A stretch of DNA of 64,000 nt from Gyrodactylus bullatarudis (lineage: Eukaryota > Platyhelminthes > Monogenea > Gyrodactylidea > Gyrodactylidae), in contig SSNU01000157.1 in NCBI GenBank assembly GCA_012064415.1, forward strand, positions 457,556 through 521,555, read 5' to 3'. The translations under genes were made by a program, and so were the position numbers. Below the pieces are notes generated by a model. It saw only the letters and a list, made by a program, of their open reading frames with translations, made no database searches and had not been told where the DNA came from. Positions 1-12,700 of this stretch are shown here, piece after piece (positions within the stretch are counted from its first letter, which is position 1; every line of letters begins with the position of its first letter).

Positions 1-315
1 TTGAAGATATGGACCCTTCGGAAAACGTTTGAGTCTGTTTTCAAAACTCTAAAACCATTGTATCCAATCATTTTAAAGCATATTTAGGAATATTTAATCA
101 ATAGATCTTGTAGAAAACTTCCTAATGTAGTTCTTCTTATGTTAGGAAATTTTCTACTTCTCTTTTGTCAAGAATTTGATCCTAAAAAGATGATGTCATT
201 TTTATTATTCTATCTCATTTATGTTTTGTTCAAAAGCAATGCTGAGTTTCTAATTTTTATCGAAAAATCGAATTAAATTTTTTTGGGGTTGAAGGGGTTT
301 ATATTGAACTATACC

Positions 316-922
316 TTTTGCATTTCGTTTAGGAAGATATAAAATTCAATAAGGAATTCGTGAAATTCAATAAGAAACTTATGAAATTCATTAAGGAATA
401 GTATTTTAAAATGTCATTCTCCATTGTTCAACGTTTGATGTGATCAATTAAGTTTAGTAGAATTTGTGGCGTTTTTTGACATTAATCATTGATATCAACA
501 ATCATTCTTCTTCGAGGTTAATTCTCTCTGGGATTGCGGATTCATTTGTAAGCGGTTGAATATGGCACTTCCATGGGATTAATGAATTGAGACCAATCTT
601 CAAACAAAACCACACTAAACTAATATATCCAATAGCTTACCAATCAGAAGACTAATTGAGATAATTGAATTTATTCACTACATTTAAAGTAATTTTTATC
701 GTAATTTCGTCCCCTTGCAAGCGAAGGATTGATATCTGTGATTGATGAATAAAACTTGAATATTCCTTAATGAATTGCATTAATTCCATATCGTTTTTCA
801 CAACTTCCCTATTGAATTTCATAACTTTTTTAAATAATGAAATTTTAAAATACTATTCCTTACTGAATTTCACGAATTCCTTATTGAATTTCTTATCTTC
901 CTTAACGAACTGCAAAAGGTTG
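316..922. repeat. foldback element with ~90-bp inverted ends
   Basis: The segment 316-415 reappears as its reverse complement at about 842-922. Within each arm the unit GAAATTCAATAAGGAATTCG recurs as direct repeats, so the arms are both inverted and internally repetitive. The ends read CCTTTTGCA on the left and TGCAAAAGG on the right. I see no clear target-site duplication and no coding capacity in the ~430-bp middle. This fits a decayed non-autonomous DNA element or foldback repeat; the class is not determined. Confidence 0.65.
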
Positions 923-1691
923 GGAATTCGTCACTTTTGTATTTGTAGAATTTTGGCAATAAAATTCTTGCACCACAGATATATATATATGAAACTATAG
1001 ACTCAATGATCAGTGACTCAATTTCATAGATATTAAAAGAAAGGTGACCTCTAGCCTTCTCCCTTGTAGGATTTCCTTTATCCATTACGTAATGCAATTT
1101 ACATTCTTATTCTATTCGATTGATAAGAAAGGTTGTTTGAAGTTGTTTATGCACTTACAATTTTATAAATAGTGTAGTTTAGTGATGTAAACACTATAGT
1201 GCTACTGTAAAACAGTCACTGGTAGAGGATTATATAACCTCATCCAATGGAAATAAGACATGATCTATATAGATCGTTTATTTTCCATGGAATCACCAAG
1301 AAATGCACACATCTTTACAGCCTACAACATTGTTCCATTTATTCTCTTTTCATATTTAACAGTATATAAATAGTTCCTTTCCTCTTCTTCTTTTGGATGT
1401 ATAAATCGATTTGATTTAGGCGAAGGAATTTCGCTTCTTAATTACAACAAAATCCATTCATGTTTGTCCAAAAACTAAGGATTTTTCATATGTATATCTT
1501 TTACCGAGGAAACACTACTGCTATAATTGCGCATTTTATTTTCTAATTGAATCATAACTTTTATCTGTATCAATTTAAAATGACAGAATTCTAATTGATT
1601 TTCATGATTTGCAGTGTTTCGTTCTTGTAGGACTCGTCGGTACACCATAGCCAGGATTGAGGACTCGGATTCGAAATGTTTTTGATTATCT

Positions 1692-1880
1692 TATAACTAG
1701 GGCCTCAAAAAAGTACTATTTGGTCTATTTTTACTCTAGACAAAGGACTGGCTGAATTTTAATAATCTGAAGAAAAAATCTGCTAATCCTATTTAAAAGA
1801 TAGCTGGTACTATTTCTGTACTAAATTTTTGCCCAGGTACTTTATTGTACTATTTTTCAAATTTAATCTCAGAATATGGT
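1692..1880 (+). repeat. dispersed repeat R2, copy A (inverted relative to copy at 38.2 kb)
   Basis: This stretch matches 38125-38300 in reverse complement. The shared blocks include a run reading TATTTGGTCTATTTTTACTC and a block around AATAATCTGAAGAAAAAATC. The left end TAGGGCCTCAAAAAAG resembles hAT termini, but no 8-bp duplication was identified. It is probably a non-autonomous hAT-like fragment. Only the repeat relationship is seen directly. Confidence 0.5.
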
Positions 1881-4783
1881 ATCCCTCAACTAGCTACCAT
1901 TCACAATTTTCGATGAGTTGATAGCTATATTCCTGATATTGAGCTTTCATCATGTAAGAAAATAGGATCTAGATCGTAGCTTTTTGTTGGATAATATTCC
2001 TTCATGAATTTCAAATTTCAACTAAAAGAATGTATGTATTTTGTAAAATATGCACAAGAACAGTTTGAAGGGTCATTTTCTATCATGGAAAAAAATTTGA
2101 ACAAAAATCAGAAATTTTGTTGACACAAGATTGACTAAAAATTCTGCAACAATTTACGGTAGAGGACTATTTTTTAACTCAAAATTCCTTAAATTTTCTT
2201 GAAAGTACTTTTTTCTACTCATTTTTCAGTTTATGAGATATTATTTTTCATCTTTTTTAAAAGTTAGTTAAAAAGACAAAATTGATGTGTGATCTTTGAA
2301 TCCATCAGAATGGGGTTTTAGCCAGATTACTGTAAAGTACGATCAATTTAAAAAATTTAACTGTAGAGAATAGAAAAATTCTAGAAAAAAACCCGCATAT
2401 ACTCGATTAGTTGTCAAAACCTGTGTTAATCTAACATGAACTAATTGATTTAAAGTGCAATAGTTAAAATAGAGCAGATCTATTTTTTCAGATCTTTCCA
2501 TGAAAATGAAGCTTGGTCTAGAAATGACAATCAAATTTCTTATTAACCATTTAAGATGCATTATTAATTTTACTTTGGTGACGAGGGAAAGTTGCTATTA
2601 ATTAAATCAGAATTAAATCCAAACGTATTTTTAAAGTCCCTTTGGTTTGAAATTGAGCATCACAAGTTTTTTTTCTATTTAATGATACCCAGTAGAGATA
2701 GATTTTGCAAATTATCGATTTTAGCTAAGGTGATTTTCTGATCAAGACGATTCTAATGATATATAAAACTTACAGTCTTACTGATATTTTAGATTGAGAC
2801 ACAAAAGAGGTAAAAATATTAACTTTAATGCAAGGAAAAATATTTTCGATTTTTATTTACACGATTTTTCACGTATTAGTCAAAGATTTCATTGTCAAAA
2901 AATTTTGATCAGAACAAAGCTTAAAAATCAACATTTCATGCTCTAGGGAATTGAAAAATCCAAAGTTGCTTAAAAGTAGTATCATCAACTTTTGCTGTTG
3001 AATGAAAAAAATTGAAACTTTAGGTCTATTATGTCACTATATAGTGACATATATGTAAAGAACAAATGAAAACTCAAACAAATTCAAAATCGTATATATT
3101 TCCAGTCCACTTGAGGCTTTGAGGCTCAATATTTTTGAAAAAGACAATCCAAAATCTACTCCTATTACCCAGTGTTTAGACTTCTTGTTAATCCAGCTAA
3201 TTTTAGTTCATACTTAATAGTACAGTTGTAAATCCAGTTTCGTGAAAATGTGAAATTTCCGTCTTAAGCGAATATCTCCGGATCATCTTAGTTTATTTTA
3301 GTATCCTCAGATCAAAGTTAAAGCGACATGCTGTGTAATCAGACATCTTCATGTCGGAATTTTATTGAAATCAACCTATTCACTCATATTTACATCATCA
3401 GTAATGGTTCATTACTACTTACTAAAAGAAGTTTAGGAATCAAAAAGAATACAAACTGATTTCAATTTATTTAAATGAAAATGTAATTGGTTAGAAAAGC
3501 ATGGGTTAAATCCTTTTCTTCCCTTTATTTGATATAAAATCAGAGGTAAATATAGTATTTCCCATATGGAATTTCATAGAGAATTGGGTGTTTGCTAATA
3601 CACAGCGGAAATATGGGCGGAGAGAATAAAGAAAGTTACGAGAGACTTTGTAATCTTCCTGTAAGCAATTCATACATTTTCCTCCTTCCTTTATAGAAAA
3701 AGTGGAAAGCTCTGGAGATGAATTATTCAGTAAATAGCTTCCCTATTCATCAAGATCTGAGAATGGCTCTTTCTAACCACCAGAATTATCATAATATAGA
3801 CCTTCCTTGTCTAGAGAAATGATCATTTCTAGATCATCTAGCTATCAGAAAAGAACCTTATGCGTTAGATGAAAAAAATTATAGATTTGATTATGACATA
3901 AAAAGATTACAATTCAATTACACAGTCTTAAAAGAAGGAATTCTAGTCAGAAATATTTCCTAGCTTTGTAGAGAATTCTATGCTGTTAATTTTAAAAATT
4001 ATCCAGTAGAGTTTTCAAGTTATTCGGCAATCTTGAGACATGAGTTCGAGCATTTTCATAGATGTCGAACCTTATATCAATTAGCTTTAATAAATTTATT
4101 CTTATCCCCAAATGTAGAATTATTCTAAGAAGATCAACTATGATATGTAAATAAAATGCAAATAATGTAGAATAAAATTGTAATCTTTCTGTGTAAAGAA
4201 GCAATACAGTGATTGATTTTGTGATCAGTTCAAAATACTAAAAGAAAATAATGAATCATCACCAAGCATATTTCTTCTTCGTTTCTATAATAAAGCGAGA
4301 GAATACTATAATTTTTAATACCTTTGTTTATTTCAGAGAGGGTTTCCAATCATACACTGTTTTGTACCCTCTAACACTATGTATATTATAGAATAGAATG
4401 CCATATATCTTAACTTTGCACAGAAACGAAGAAAAAAATACAACAGATCCATACAATCGATCATAATGTAAAATAAATCACAGAGGTAAGAGTCAAAAAT
4501 CTGATGCTGTATTCTATTTATTTTCTCAAACTGATTATAAGCCAATTGAATTCTGTGTCATTTTTTGCAGCCAATGAGGAAGCATGCTCTACTAATTAGC
4601 TTGAATAAAATTTTATCCTATGAAACATGGTGATGATTTTGTTTTTTTTTCAATTATCTCGGAAATTAAAGATCTGGAAACAGATTCAGAATCAAACATC
4701 TGACAATAATGTAAATTATAGAAAGTCAGTTATCGTAAAATTAAACAAATTCTCAATAAAAATTTCTATCTCTGAGTGTTTAA

Positions 4784-4870
4784 CCCCTTCGAACCCATAA
4801 GAAAGCAGTTATCGTCCAAAATAGTTGATTAAGAGGTCGTATACGACCTCTGGGATCGAAGGGATTAAAT
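4784..4870. repeat. tiny TTAA-flanked inverted-repeat element
   Basis: A ~80-bp unit lies between TTAA at its left edge and TTAA at its right edge. Its ends are CCCCTTCGAACCCA on the left and TGGGATCGAAGGGA on the right, which are complementary except for two mismatches. A perfect 20-nt palindrome, AGAGGTCGTATACGACCTCT, sits just inside the right end (4832-4851). CCC-starting termini with TTAA target duplications are typical of piggyBac MITEs, so that class is suggested. The element is small and the call is tentative. Confidence 0.4.
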
Positions 4871-4914
4871 CAATTAAATTCCAAATGTTTGATGAAGAAG
4901 GCTCTCACAGTAGC

Positions 4915-5590
4915 GATTAACCCTTTCAAACTGACTTTTTCCAATGATTTTGAAACATTTTTTCATGATTATTTTTTGATAGTATATTACAAACTATCTA
5001 AGATTTCTATCATGCTATATTTTTGCTAGCCAGGCATAAGAATGCCATAGATATTTGAACTTTTACCGAAGGAAGTAGAATTCCTTAATTCATAATTCTT
5101 CCTGATCGCAATTATTATTAATAATTTATTAAACTTATCAATGTTCAGAGATAATAAGATTAATTTACGTAAAAGCTAAATAGTTAATCCAAAACAAGGT
5201 ATATTTTTTATGCATGAAATCAATTAGCAGTTCCATCAATAGTCTCGTGAAAATGGGGCAATTTTCAACCCCATTTTTACCTTAGATCTTCAATATCTAG
5301 ATTATTTTGTAATAAGATTGAATGAAATTTAAAAGATATCCTTTTTGACATTGAGTCTTCGAAACAATTAACTTTCAAATAAATTACTTCGTCGGCAAAG
5401 TTACACTTTAATTTACTCACCAGATGGGAATTTTAATATAAATCAGACCCTGATGAAATTATGTGTAAGAAAAAATTTTCATAAAATTTTGTCCTAGTAA
5501 ATTTTTCTATCATCACATTTTAAGTAATACTGTGAGAGAATTAAGCCTGAAACTTTCTTCGTCTAGCTATGGTATCGAAAGGGATAGCTA
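4915..5590 (+). repeat. dispersed repeat R4, copy A
   Basis: The segment is repeated in the same orientation and order at about 45600-46260. Conserved blocks include CCAATGATTTTRAAACA near the left, AACTTATCAATGTTCAGAGA, AACAAGGTATATTTTTTATG, and a right end reading TGGTATCGAAAGGG. The left edge here is TTAACCCTTTC, complementary in part to the right terminus, which again hints at a piggyBac-like non-autonomous element. No coding frame is visible. Confidence 0.55.
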
Positions 5591-6759
5591 ATTCTGTATG
5601 GTATTCAATATTGTGAGTAGAAATTTCAATCAATTGTTAAGTTTGCGAAAGAATTAGTCGAAGGAATTACAGAAACTTTAAATCCTTCCTTAAGTCACTT
5701 GTTGAAGAATAATTTATCCGATAATAAATTCGAAAATTCGCTAATTCTTTAAAATAGATGACCGATGACTAAAATTTTATTTCTGCTTAAAACTCATTTT
5801 TTCAGAAAAACTAACTGACGGGATGAGTTATTTTCCAATCTATATTCAAACCTCAAACAAAACAAAAAATTTTGATACGATTAAGTGCGCGAAAATTTTA
5901 GTATCGTACTTTTTCGTTCTGATAATTTCATTGAAGATTAAGATTTTCGAATCAACACCTACACTCAGTTATACAAATAACTTTTTACTGAAAATCCTCA
6001 TTCTATATTTGATTCAGAATGGTTCTGCAAATTCCATTGTTTTGTTGAGGTTGGGAAAACGGGTATGATGAATAAAATTAACCAACGTAACAAAATGTTG
6101 TAGTTGTTTGAGGAAACTTTATTTTGTATTCCTCTAATAGAAATTTGTTGCAATTCAATATGGGTATCTTGTGAAAATTATGGGAATTTCATTTCTCTAT
6201 AAATAAATAGGATATGCTTATCAATAAAAGGAAATCCACAGGCAGTCTGGAAATATAAACACTTGAGTTATAAAATTGTTATCGTTAACACTGTTTTGAA
6301 TTTATAATATTTATTACACTTCCTTATACTATCAAGCTAAAACATTTGTGAAGAAATCTAGGCCATTGGTTGATAAAAAATCTTTTTTTGATTTTAAGAT
6401 GAAATTATATTACTTTTTTTAATCCTGCATATAATGATGACAAGAAAACTTGTTACTTATTTTCAAAAGAAAGAGCGTATTTAATTGGCTCCAATGAACA
6501 TTTTTTATTCTCTCTGGAGCAAGTAATAAAGTCAGTATTAACCTCTAAAGTAATCAATTTTGACCCATAACATTTGCGGCTCTAAACATTAATTTTCGAA
6601 CAAAATAATTCCACCAATGGATTTCTTGCAAAATTTTGATCTGTAATACACCTTTTCGTGGTATATGCTGCTTTATTATCGTGGGAATGGCTTACTCCAC
6701 CGGTTCTGTCCACGACTGTATGTCAACAGATACATTTAAAAGGCCCACGATTTCTGACA

Positions 6760-7060
6760 GATTTCATTGATTTTCAAGTCGTGAAAATGATCAAGAAGTC
6801 AAAATTCAACTTCTAAATCCTAATAATGTGAGCCATTTGATCAGATTTATTATAACTGATTTTCTTGTCTAATTGTGATCCTGTAAAACTTCTTTTGGTT
6901 ACCCACCCTCTTTGAAATCAATAAAATTTTCTCCAGTTCGAAAATTAATTCTTGAAAATAAATTTTTTTTCTCAAATGGTAAGTAGGCAACCTGATGTGA
7001 ATTCCAAAAAATCTTCATCATTGATTAAAAAGTGGAATTTTTTCTAAAAACCAATTTAGC
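6760..7060. repeat. MITE family M1, decayed copy
   Basis: It shares the recurring order of family M1: a TTCATTGATTTTCAAGT-like block, then GATCAGATTTA, TTGTCTAATTGTGATCCT, and a block where AATCAATAAA precedes an A/T-rich end. The same order is visible at 12905-13325 and 24210-24570. The inverted ends typical of the best copy (44510-45220) are not preserved. Confidence 0.45.
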
Positions 7061-8443
7061 TTCATATTATGCCATAATTATGGTTATTTTCCAATCCTCC
7101 TTAACAAATCAAATTTTTAACCAGGTTAGGAATCGCCTGTATAGATACTACGGCGACCTTGAACAAAATAATTTTGAGTTTATTCCAAAAATGACCCCAT
7201 AGAAAATTTTCATCGATACCAAGCACTGCAGTCCTTATCGCCTAATGGACCAGATCTGGGCCAGTTTTGAATTCCCTAAATGTCTCTTTGGGATTTCAAC
7301 TTCTAATTTTGCTAAATCATTTAATGCAAGTCTATTGAAAAAAGCATCCATTCAATATTAAAATTTCTTATATGGATTTTTTTTCAGATAAATTTGCTTG
7401 CTTTCTAAGATTGAAAATTAACTTACTCTCTATATTGAACCTTCGATGGTGATTTTTGGAATTAACCCTATAATGATGATTCATTAATGTATTTTGAATC
7501 AAAATTCTTGATTGATTTGAATTCCCAATCTCTCTTTGGTGTTGTTGAATTCGTTATCAGAATATACCTCTGGTGTAGTGTAGAAAACTGCAAGAAAATG
7601 ATTTTATGATTGTTAACTGAATAATTTTCATTTTATCTAGGAATCAATTTCATCTATTCAAATTTGCAAGAGAATGAAAGTGTTAGATTGAAAGAAAACA
7701 TGATTTCCCAGACATGAATTAGAGCGTTGGTAATAAATCGATGAATTTAATTGCATTTTGATGCCATTATAAGGTCAAAATTTCTTTGAAAGAAATAAAA
7801 TTAGTTTATCGATAGGTACAATTCTTTTTTCTTTATGGGAAATATGATGAATTTCAAGAATATCTCTTCTAATCCCTTATGACAAGATTTATTTATTCAT
7901 AGGAAAGTGACTCATAAATTTTGAAAGAGAAGAAAATGAAAATTCTGTTTAGAAAAAATTATATTTTTCTTCGAATTCATCAATACAATAATTATTAATT
8001 CAAGTTACTGTATTTTATAAAGTGCATTCATCACAGACTTGAACATTGTCTATTCCGAATACAAATTCGAGTATACGAGATGATACTCACCCCCACCATG
8101 CACAGCGGAGCGTAACTAATGAATTGGGAAAATATATAATATAGAATTTCACATACAAAAGAAATCACAGTCAAAGAAGAAATAGACTGTAATATTGAAA
8201 CATTGAATGCCAGAGCATTGACACGAGTAGAACACTGCTTTTCTTCTTAAGAAATAACTCGCAGAAGTTATCAATCCTTGAAGATAAACTTAAATGTGTA
8301 TTTTAAAAGGCTCATATATTTGTGTATTCCGAGTCAGATTAAAAGATAAAAATATTTAAAAAATAAGAAACAGAATATCCAGGCACGAAGCATTGTTTTA
8401 CTGGAAAAGGAGATTGCAATGCAGAAATTGGGAATTCGTTGAT

Positions 8444-8665
8444 TTATAATTGGGTAGGCTTCAGCATTACTATTGGAGCAGAATAAGTCATGCAAGTTAA
8501 TATATTCTCTCCATTAGCTTTGTGAGTTTTATGAAGATTCCATACCTTACCAGGAACAAATTGAAGTTCACGTGCCTGCTTATCAACACTCTTGTCCTGG
8601 AGACCAGTTTCAACATTGACACCTACTCCCTTTCTGGTTTGCAAATTCGCAACATATGCACCTTC
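8444..8665 (-). CDS. unrecognised minus-strand open frame or exon
   Basis: On the minus strand an open frame of about 70 codons ends at 8444. Its middle reads GAYVANLQTRKGVGVNVETG, followed by a charged stretch with LQDKSVDKQARELQF and FVPGK. The composition looks coding (balanced charge, few AT-driven residues), unlike most frames here. A possible donor GTAAGG sits right after the FVPG codons, so it may be an internal exon ending near 8555. The upstream acceptor is weak. I do not recognise the protein. It could be an exon of an unannotated gene, a processed pseudogene or a transposon fragment. Confidence 0.25.
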   Translation of the reverse strand, partial: EGAYVANLQTRKGVGVNVETGLQDKSVDKQARELQFVPGKVWNLHKTHKANGENILTCMTYSAPIVMLKPTQL

Positions 8666-9601
8666 CTTTACATGCTATTTCCACTATCATCAGATATAAA
8701 TTAAAATTATTTTATTAAACAATATTGTACTCAATAACCAAGATTCATGGTTGTATTTCTTTATTTTTTAATTCGAGATTAACTACTGAATAAATAAAGT
8801 TTTCTATCAAAAAAAGATGATAACCATTTTGAAATTGTCAACATTCTAAGTGACTAAGTGGTTTTGAAATCCAAAAGGAACTGAACTCTAAGCACTGCGA
8901 TAAAACCAAAGTGCATTCAGTAAACTGTAAATTAAATGAACCGATATGCTGCATGACAGCTTGACAAAATCCTCAATGCTTATAAGTTTAACTAATCAGT
9001 TTTTAAAAAATAGGTGAAAACCAGAGACCTCAAATAATTACATTACTTGTCTCTATAAAATCATAAATTTTTTCAATGATCTCCTGTCTATATATTGTTT
9101 TTTAAAATTTATAAGGAATTTATAAACGCAGAGGGAGAAAAAATTTATTTTTAAGCTAGCATAAGAAAAATTTATTTTCGATAAATGTGATCAGAATCAT
9201 AAATTCATTGCTTATAAATGCTTGATCATTAATCTCAATTCTTATTGGCTGGAAAATCACTCTAAAACGAAAATAAACAGTTTACTGTAATATAGATGTA
9301 AATTCAATTTTCAAAATATTTATCCTTTTATGGTACAGATATTTATTCCATTTAGATTTACCAGAGCTTTAGTTAAATAGATACTTGTTGACTAAACATA
9401 GTTGAATTTATTTGAGAATTTTTTATAATTAATGGACTATTTATTGAGAACGTTCTTTTTCCAAATTCAATCATTAATAAAACCAAAATCATTTTAATTC
9501 AATACTTATTAATTATTAAGTCATTTCCAACTAACCATTAGTTTATTTATTCTTGTTTTAAACCTTATAAAATTTAAAAGGCTATTAGCTTTACGATATA
9601 G
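8666..9601. other. putative 5' flank of the TMF1-like gene
   Basis: AT-rich sequence without an open frame of note. The promoter of the gene starting at 9602 and any 5' untranslated exon would lie here, but I cannot point to a defined promoter motif. Confidence 0.4.
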
Positions 9602-9756
9602 ATGAGTATATGGAATCAAGTTTCTGGCTTATCTAAATATGCATCTGAAGCAATAAAAAGTGCTCAAAAGAATTTCGATGAATCTTATCAGGATAATGAT
9701 GCAGAGAAATTGACCTTTGATGAAATTTTGTCAAAAATAAAAAACTTTCATGCCCA
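9602..9756 (+). CDS. TMF1: TMF1-like exon 1 (start codon)
   Basis: ATG at 9602 opens 51 codons and ends in phase 2 at CCCA|GTTAGA. The first ~30 residues form the conserved amphipathic N-terminal motif of TMF proteins (MSWF...-type start followed by Ala/Lys-rich helix), here MSIWNQVSGLSKYASEAIKS. The remainder is acidic and linker-like. Confidence 0.65.
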
Positions 9757-12700
9757 GTTAGATTTAAATTAGTTATAATAAATTAGATTATCAGTACTAG
9801 GGGATGAAGAAAAAGATAAGCCTAATAGTGAACCTTCTAACGAGCCAGAAAAATCTGAAGTTCAAAAGACAATACCTTCAGTCTCAAAAGAACAGGTTAT
9901 TTCTCTTCAAGAAAACTTTGCTATAATATTCAAGCTTATTGAAGAAATCACTGAAAAGTATGTCATGATAGAAAAGGATATATTTAGACTACCCAAAGTA
10001 AAACATGGTGCTAAAAGTCTTAATAATGATGATCGCGATTATGATGCTCTTGTAGTAGAAGGACAAAAATTGTCAGAAGAAATTATCAAGAAAAACGAGA
10101 TAAATAAAAAACTGAAGGAGAAGCTAAAAGCCGCTGATGCTTTAACAGAATCCCAGAGGTCAGTTTATTTACTCAGCTTATTGTAGCAAAAATTCTAAAT
10201 TATTTCATTAGAATTAGCATTCGAAATTTAACAGCAGATATTTCAAATCTTAAAGAAGAAATTAAATTGTACGAAGTCAACCAAAAAGATTATATTGTAC
10301 AGATAGCAACTCTTGAAGATAAAGTTAAAAATTTTGAAAATGGATCTTTTGAATCATCTGTGAGTATTTTTCTAATCAATGTTAATTTGATTTTATTACA
10401 TCTATTTGAAAGATGACCTTTACTATCAAGAATTTAACCGGGAAATCTATACTCTCAGATTTCCTCGTTGTTACATGGGGCCATAACAGGCTGAATAAGA
10501 AAAATACTTCGACATTTATCATCTTATTTTCATAGAAAATTGATAAGTAAAATTTTTACCAAAAAAATTAATTTTATATGCGAATTTCAACATTAAAAAA
10601 TCCATTATGACTCCTGTTTTTTAACTAACTTTCAAGAAGAATGAATACTATTTCTTAAATAGAGATAAATAACTTTAGAGTATCTTAATAATTCAGCGAT
10701 CATATATGTAAATTATAAGTTAAAGACAGAAAATTAACTGGTTTCAGTGATTTTCCATTAAAATTTATATATTAGCGATGAATAGAACATCGGGAAAACT
10801 TGAATAATCTATCTTTCGAGTTATAAGTCTCTCAAACAAAAAATTCCTTAGTTTTTGGCTACAACTTAATCAAATTATCTTTGACTATGTACTTTAAAGT
10901 CAGGAAAACAAGAGAATATTTGTGCATAAAAGTCATATAAATAATTTTATGACCATACATAACTTAGAAACTGATAATTTTGTATTATTCTTAGAATGTT
11001 TACATAAATTTGAAGAATGATCTAGATCAAAATGTATCCGAGCGAAATGATCTCAAAGACAAAATATCAAAACTCGAAGAAGATTTGAAAATTTTGAAAA
11101 TTTCCAAAGGAGAATCTGATTCATTGCTTGAGAAAATAAGTAGCTTGGAGAAAAGAAATAAAGAACTTGAAAAAGAAAAACGCCTTCAATCAGAATATCA
11201 CCAGGTGAGTTGATTCAAGTTAAAATAAGTTTATTAACAACTCGTATATACTATTAAGTAACTACATGTTATCATATATGATTATATCTATATATAAAAA
11301 TGTAAGTCTGATTTTGTGCGTTTATAGACTCCGAAACTACTCGACCGATTTTTATGAAATTTGGACATATTATGTAAAATTTTCTCTTCTGTGTCATAGT
11401 CAGTGCCGATTTTTGATTTGATCGAGATCTTCGTCAGGAAACCCGAAAATTTGTCATCGTCACTAGGTCCCCCTTTTTTAAAAACCGAGTTTTGAAAGCT
11501 GATTGGTCGAAAAAACAAATTGCATGTAAGAGTGGATGAGTTTCTTTCCTATACAAATACACAGAGTCTATTTTCATTGGTTAATATCCCATATCATTGT
11601 GTTTGTATGTAGCTTTTACATCCCAATAGTTATTGCAATGATTATTGCTCTCCTGGTCGAGGCTCTCTCATACCAAGTAAATACGCTTTCTAACCTTTTT
11701 TTATTCAAGCTGATTTGAGGATTTTTTCTCAGTTTCTTCTCAAGATTACCTCATTTTGGTTCTGTAATACAGAATTGGTATCCTCCTCTATCTAACAAGT
11801 AAAATTCCTAACAAATAATTTTTATAAACTGTTTCCAATGAAGAATTCATTGTAAGGATTTAGAAGACAAGTGAATATTTAGTGATAAAGCTTATATTTC
11901 ACCGGATCTCATCAGACTCTTACACCGGCTAGATATATATACAATTTTAAAACAGATAAAATGTTTAATAAAATCCTCTGATTGGTTCAATCGGATTTGA
12001 GCACAATAGAGCACAAGGGGAAGGAGGGATTTCAATTCAATTGGTTGTTTGTCTCCAGGATCATTGTTTCCTCCTAACGTATCTATCCATCGTTGGTTGC
12101 CCACTTAGACTTTTACGTTTTCTGCCCTTCTTAGTGATTGCAGGTGCAGGTTTCTTACCATTTCTATTTCCGCTAATTACAGGTTGAGAGATGATTAGAT
12201 TATCAACTTTCGTTGACTTTTCTGAGTTTTCACTTTTTCTCTCATTTGTACTTGTTACTAGGGAAGAAAACGTTTAAACAAAATTTAAATTTTTGAAAAA
12301 AAATCAACTCTCTTTGAATTAGAATAGCTCGAGTTTGACAAATGATAGAGCCAAGATCTTTGCGTATTCCAGGAGATTGATAAATTTCCTATCGAATGAG
12401 TGGTAAAGATGTAGTGAGTCTAAGATAGCCTGTCTTGAACTGAGGATTTTTCCCATCAGATGATTTTGTAGTGATCTGAAAAGGTGATAATTTGTCGGAG
12501 CAAGATCTGGACTGTTAGAAGGATGGTTCAAAACGTCGATGTTGATCTCTTTGAGAAAATCTTTCACTAATCTTGAGACATGAGTCCAAACATTGTCCTG
12601 TAAGAATCCTGGGTACTGGTCCCTGAACTTGACTTCCACAGGTCGAAACGACTCGATTTAGTGAGCTCTAGTTGAATAACTTCCTTTTAGCATGGCTTTT

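Larger units (their letters stand above)
1..8443. other. intergenic region upstream of the TMF1-like gene
   Basis: I see no convincing exon here on either strand. The open frames are short (81 residues or fewer), low in complexity and unlike any family I recognise. The region holds the repeats listed separately at 316-922, 1692-1880, 4784-4870, 4915-5590 and 6760-7060. The rest (1-315, 923-1691, 1881-4783, 5591-6759, 7061-8443) is AT-rich sequence in which I see no supported feature. Confidence 0.6.
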
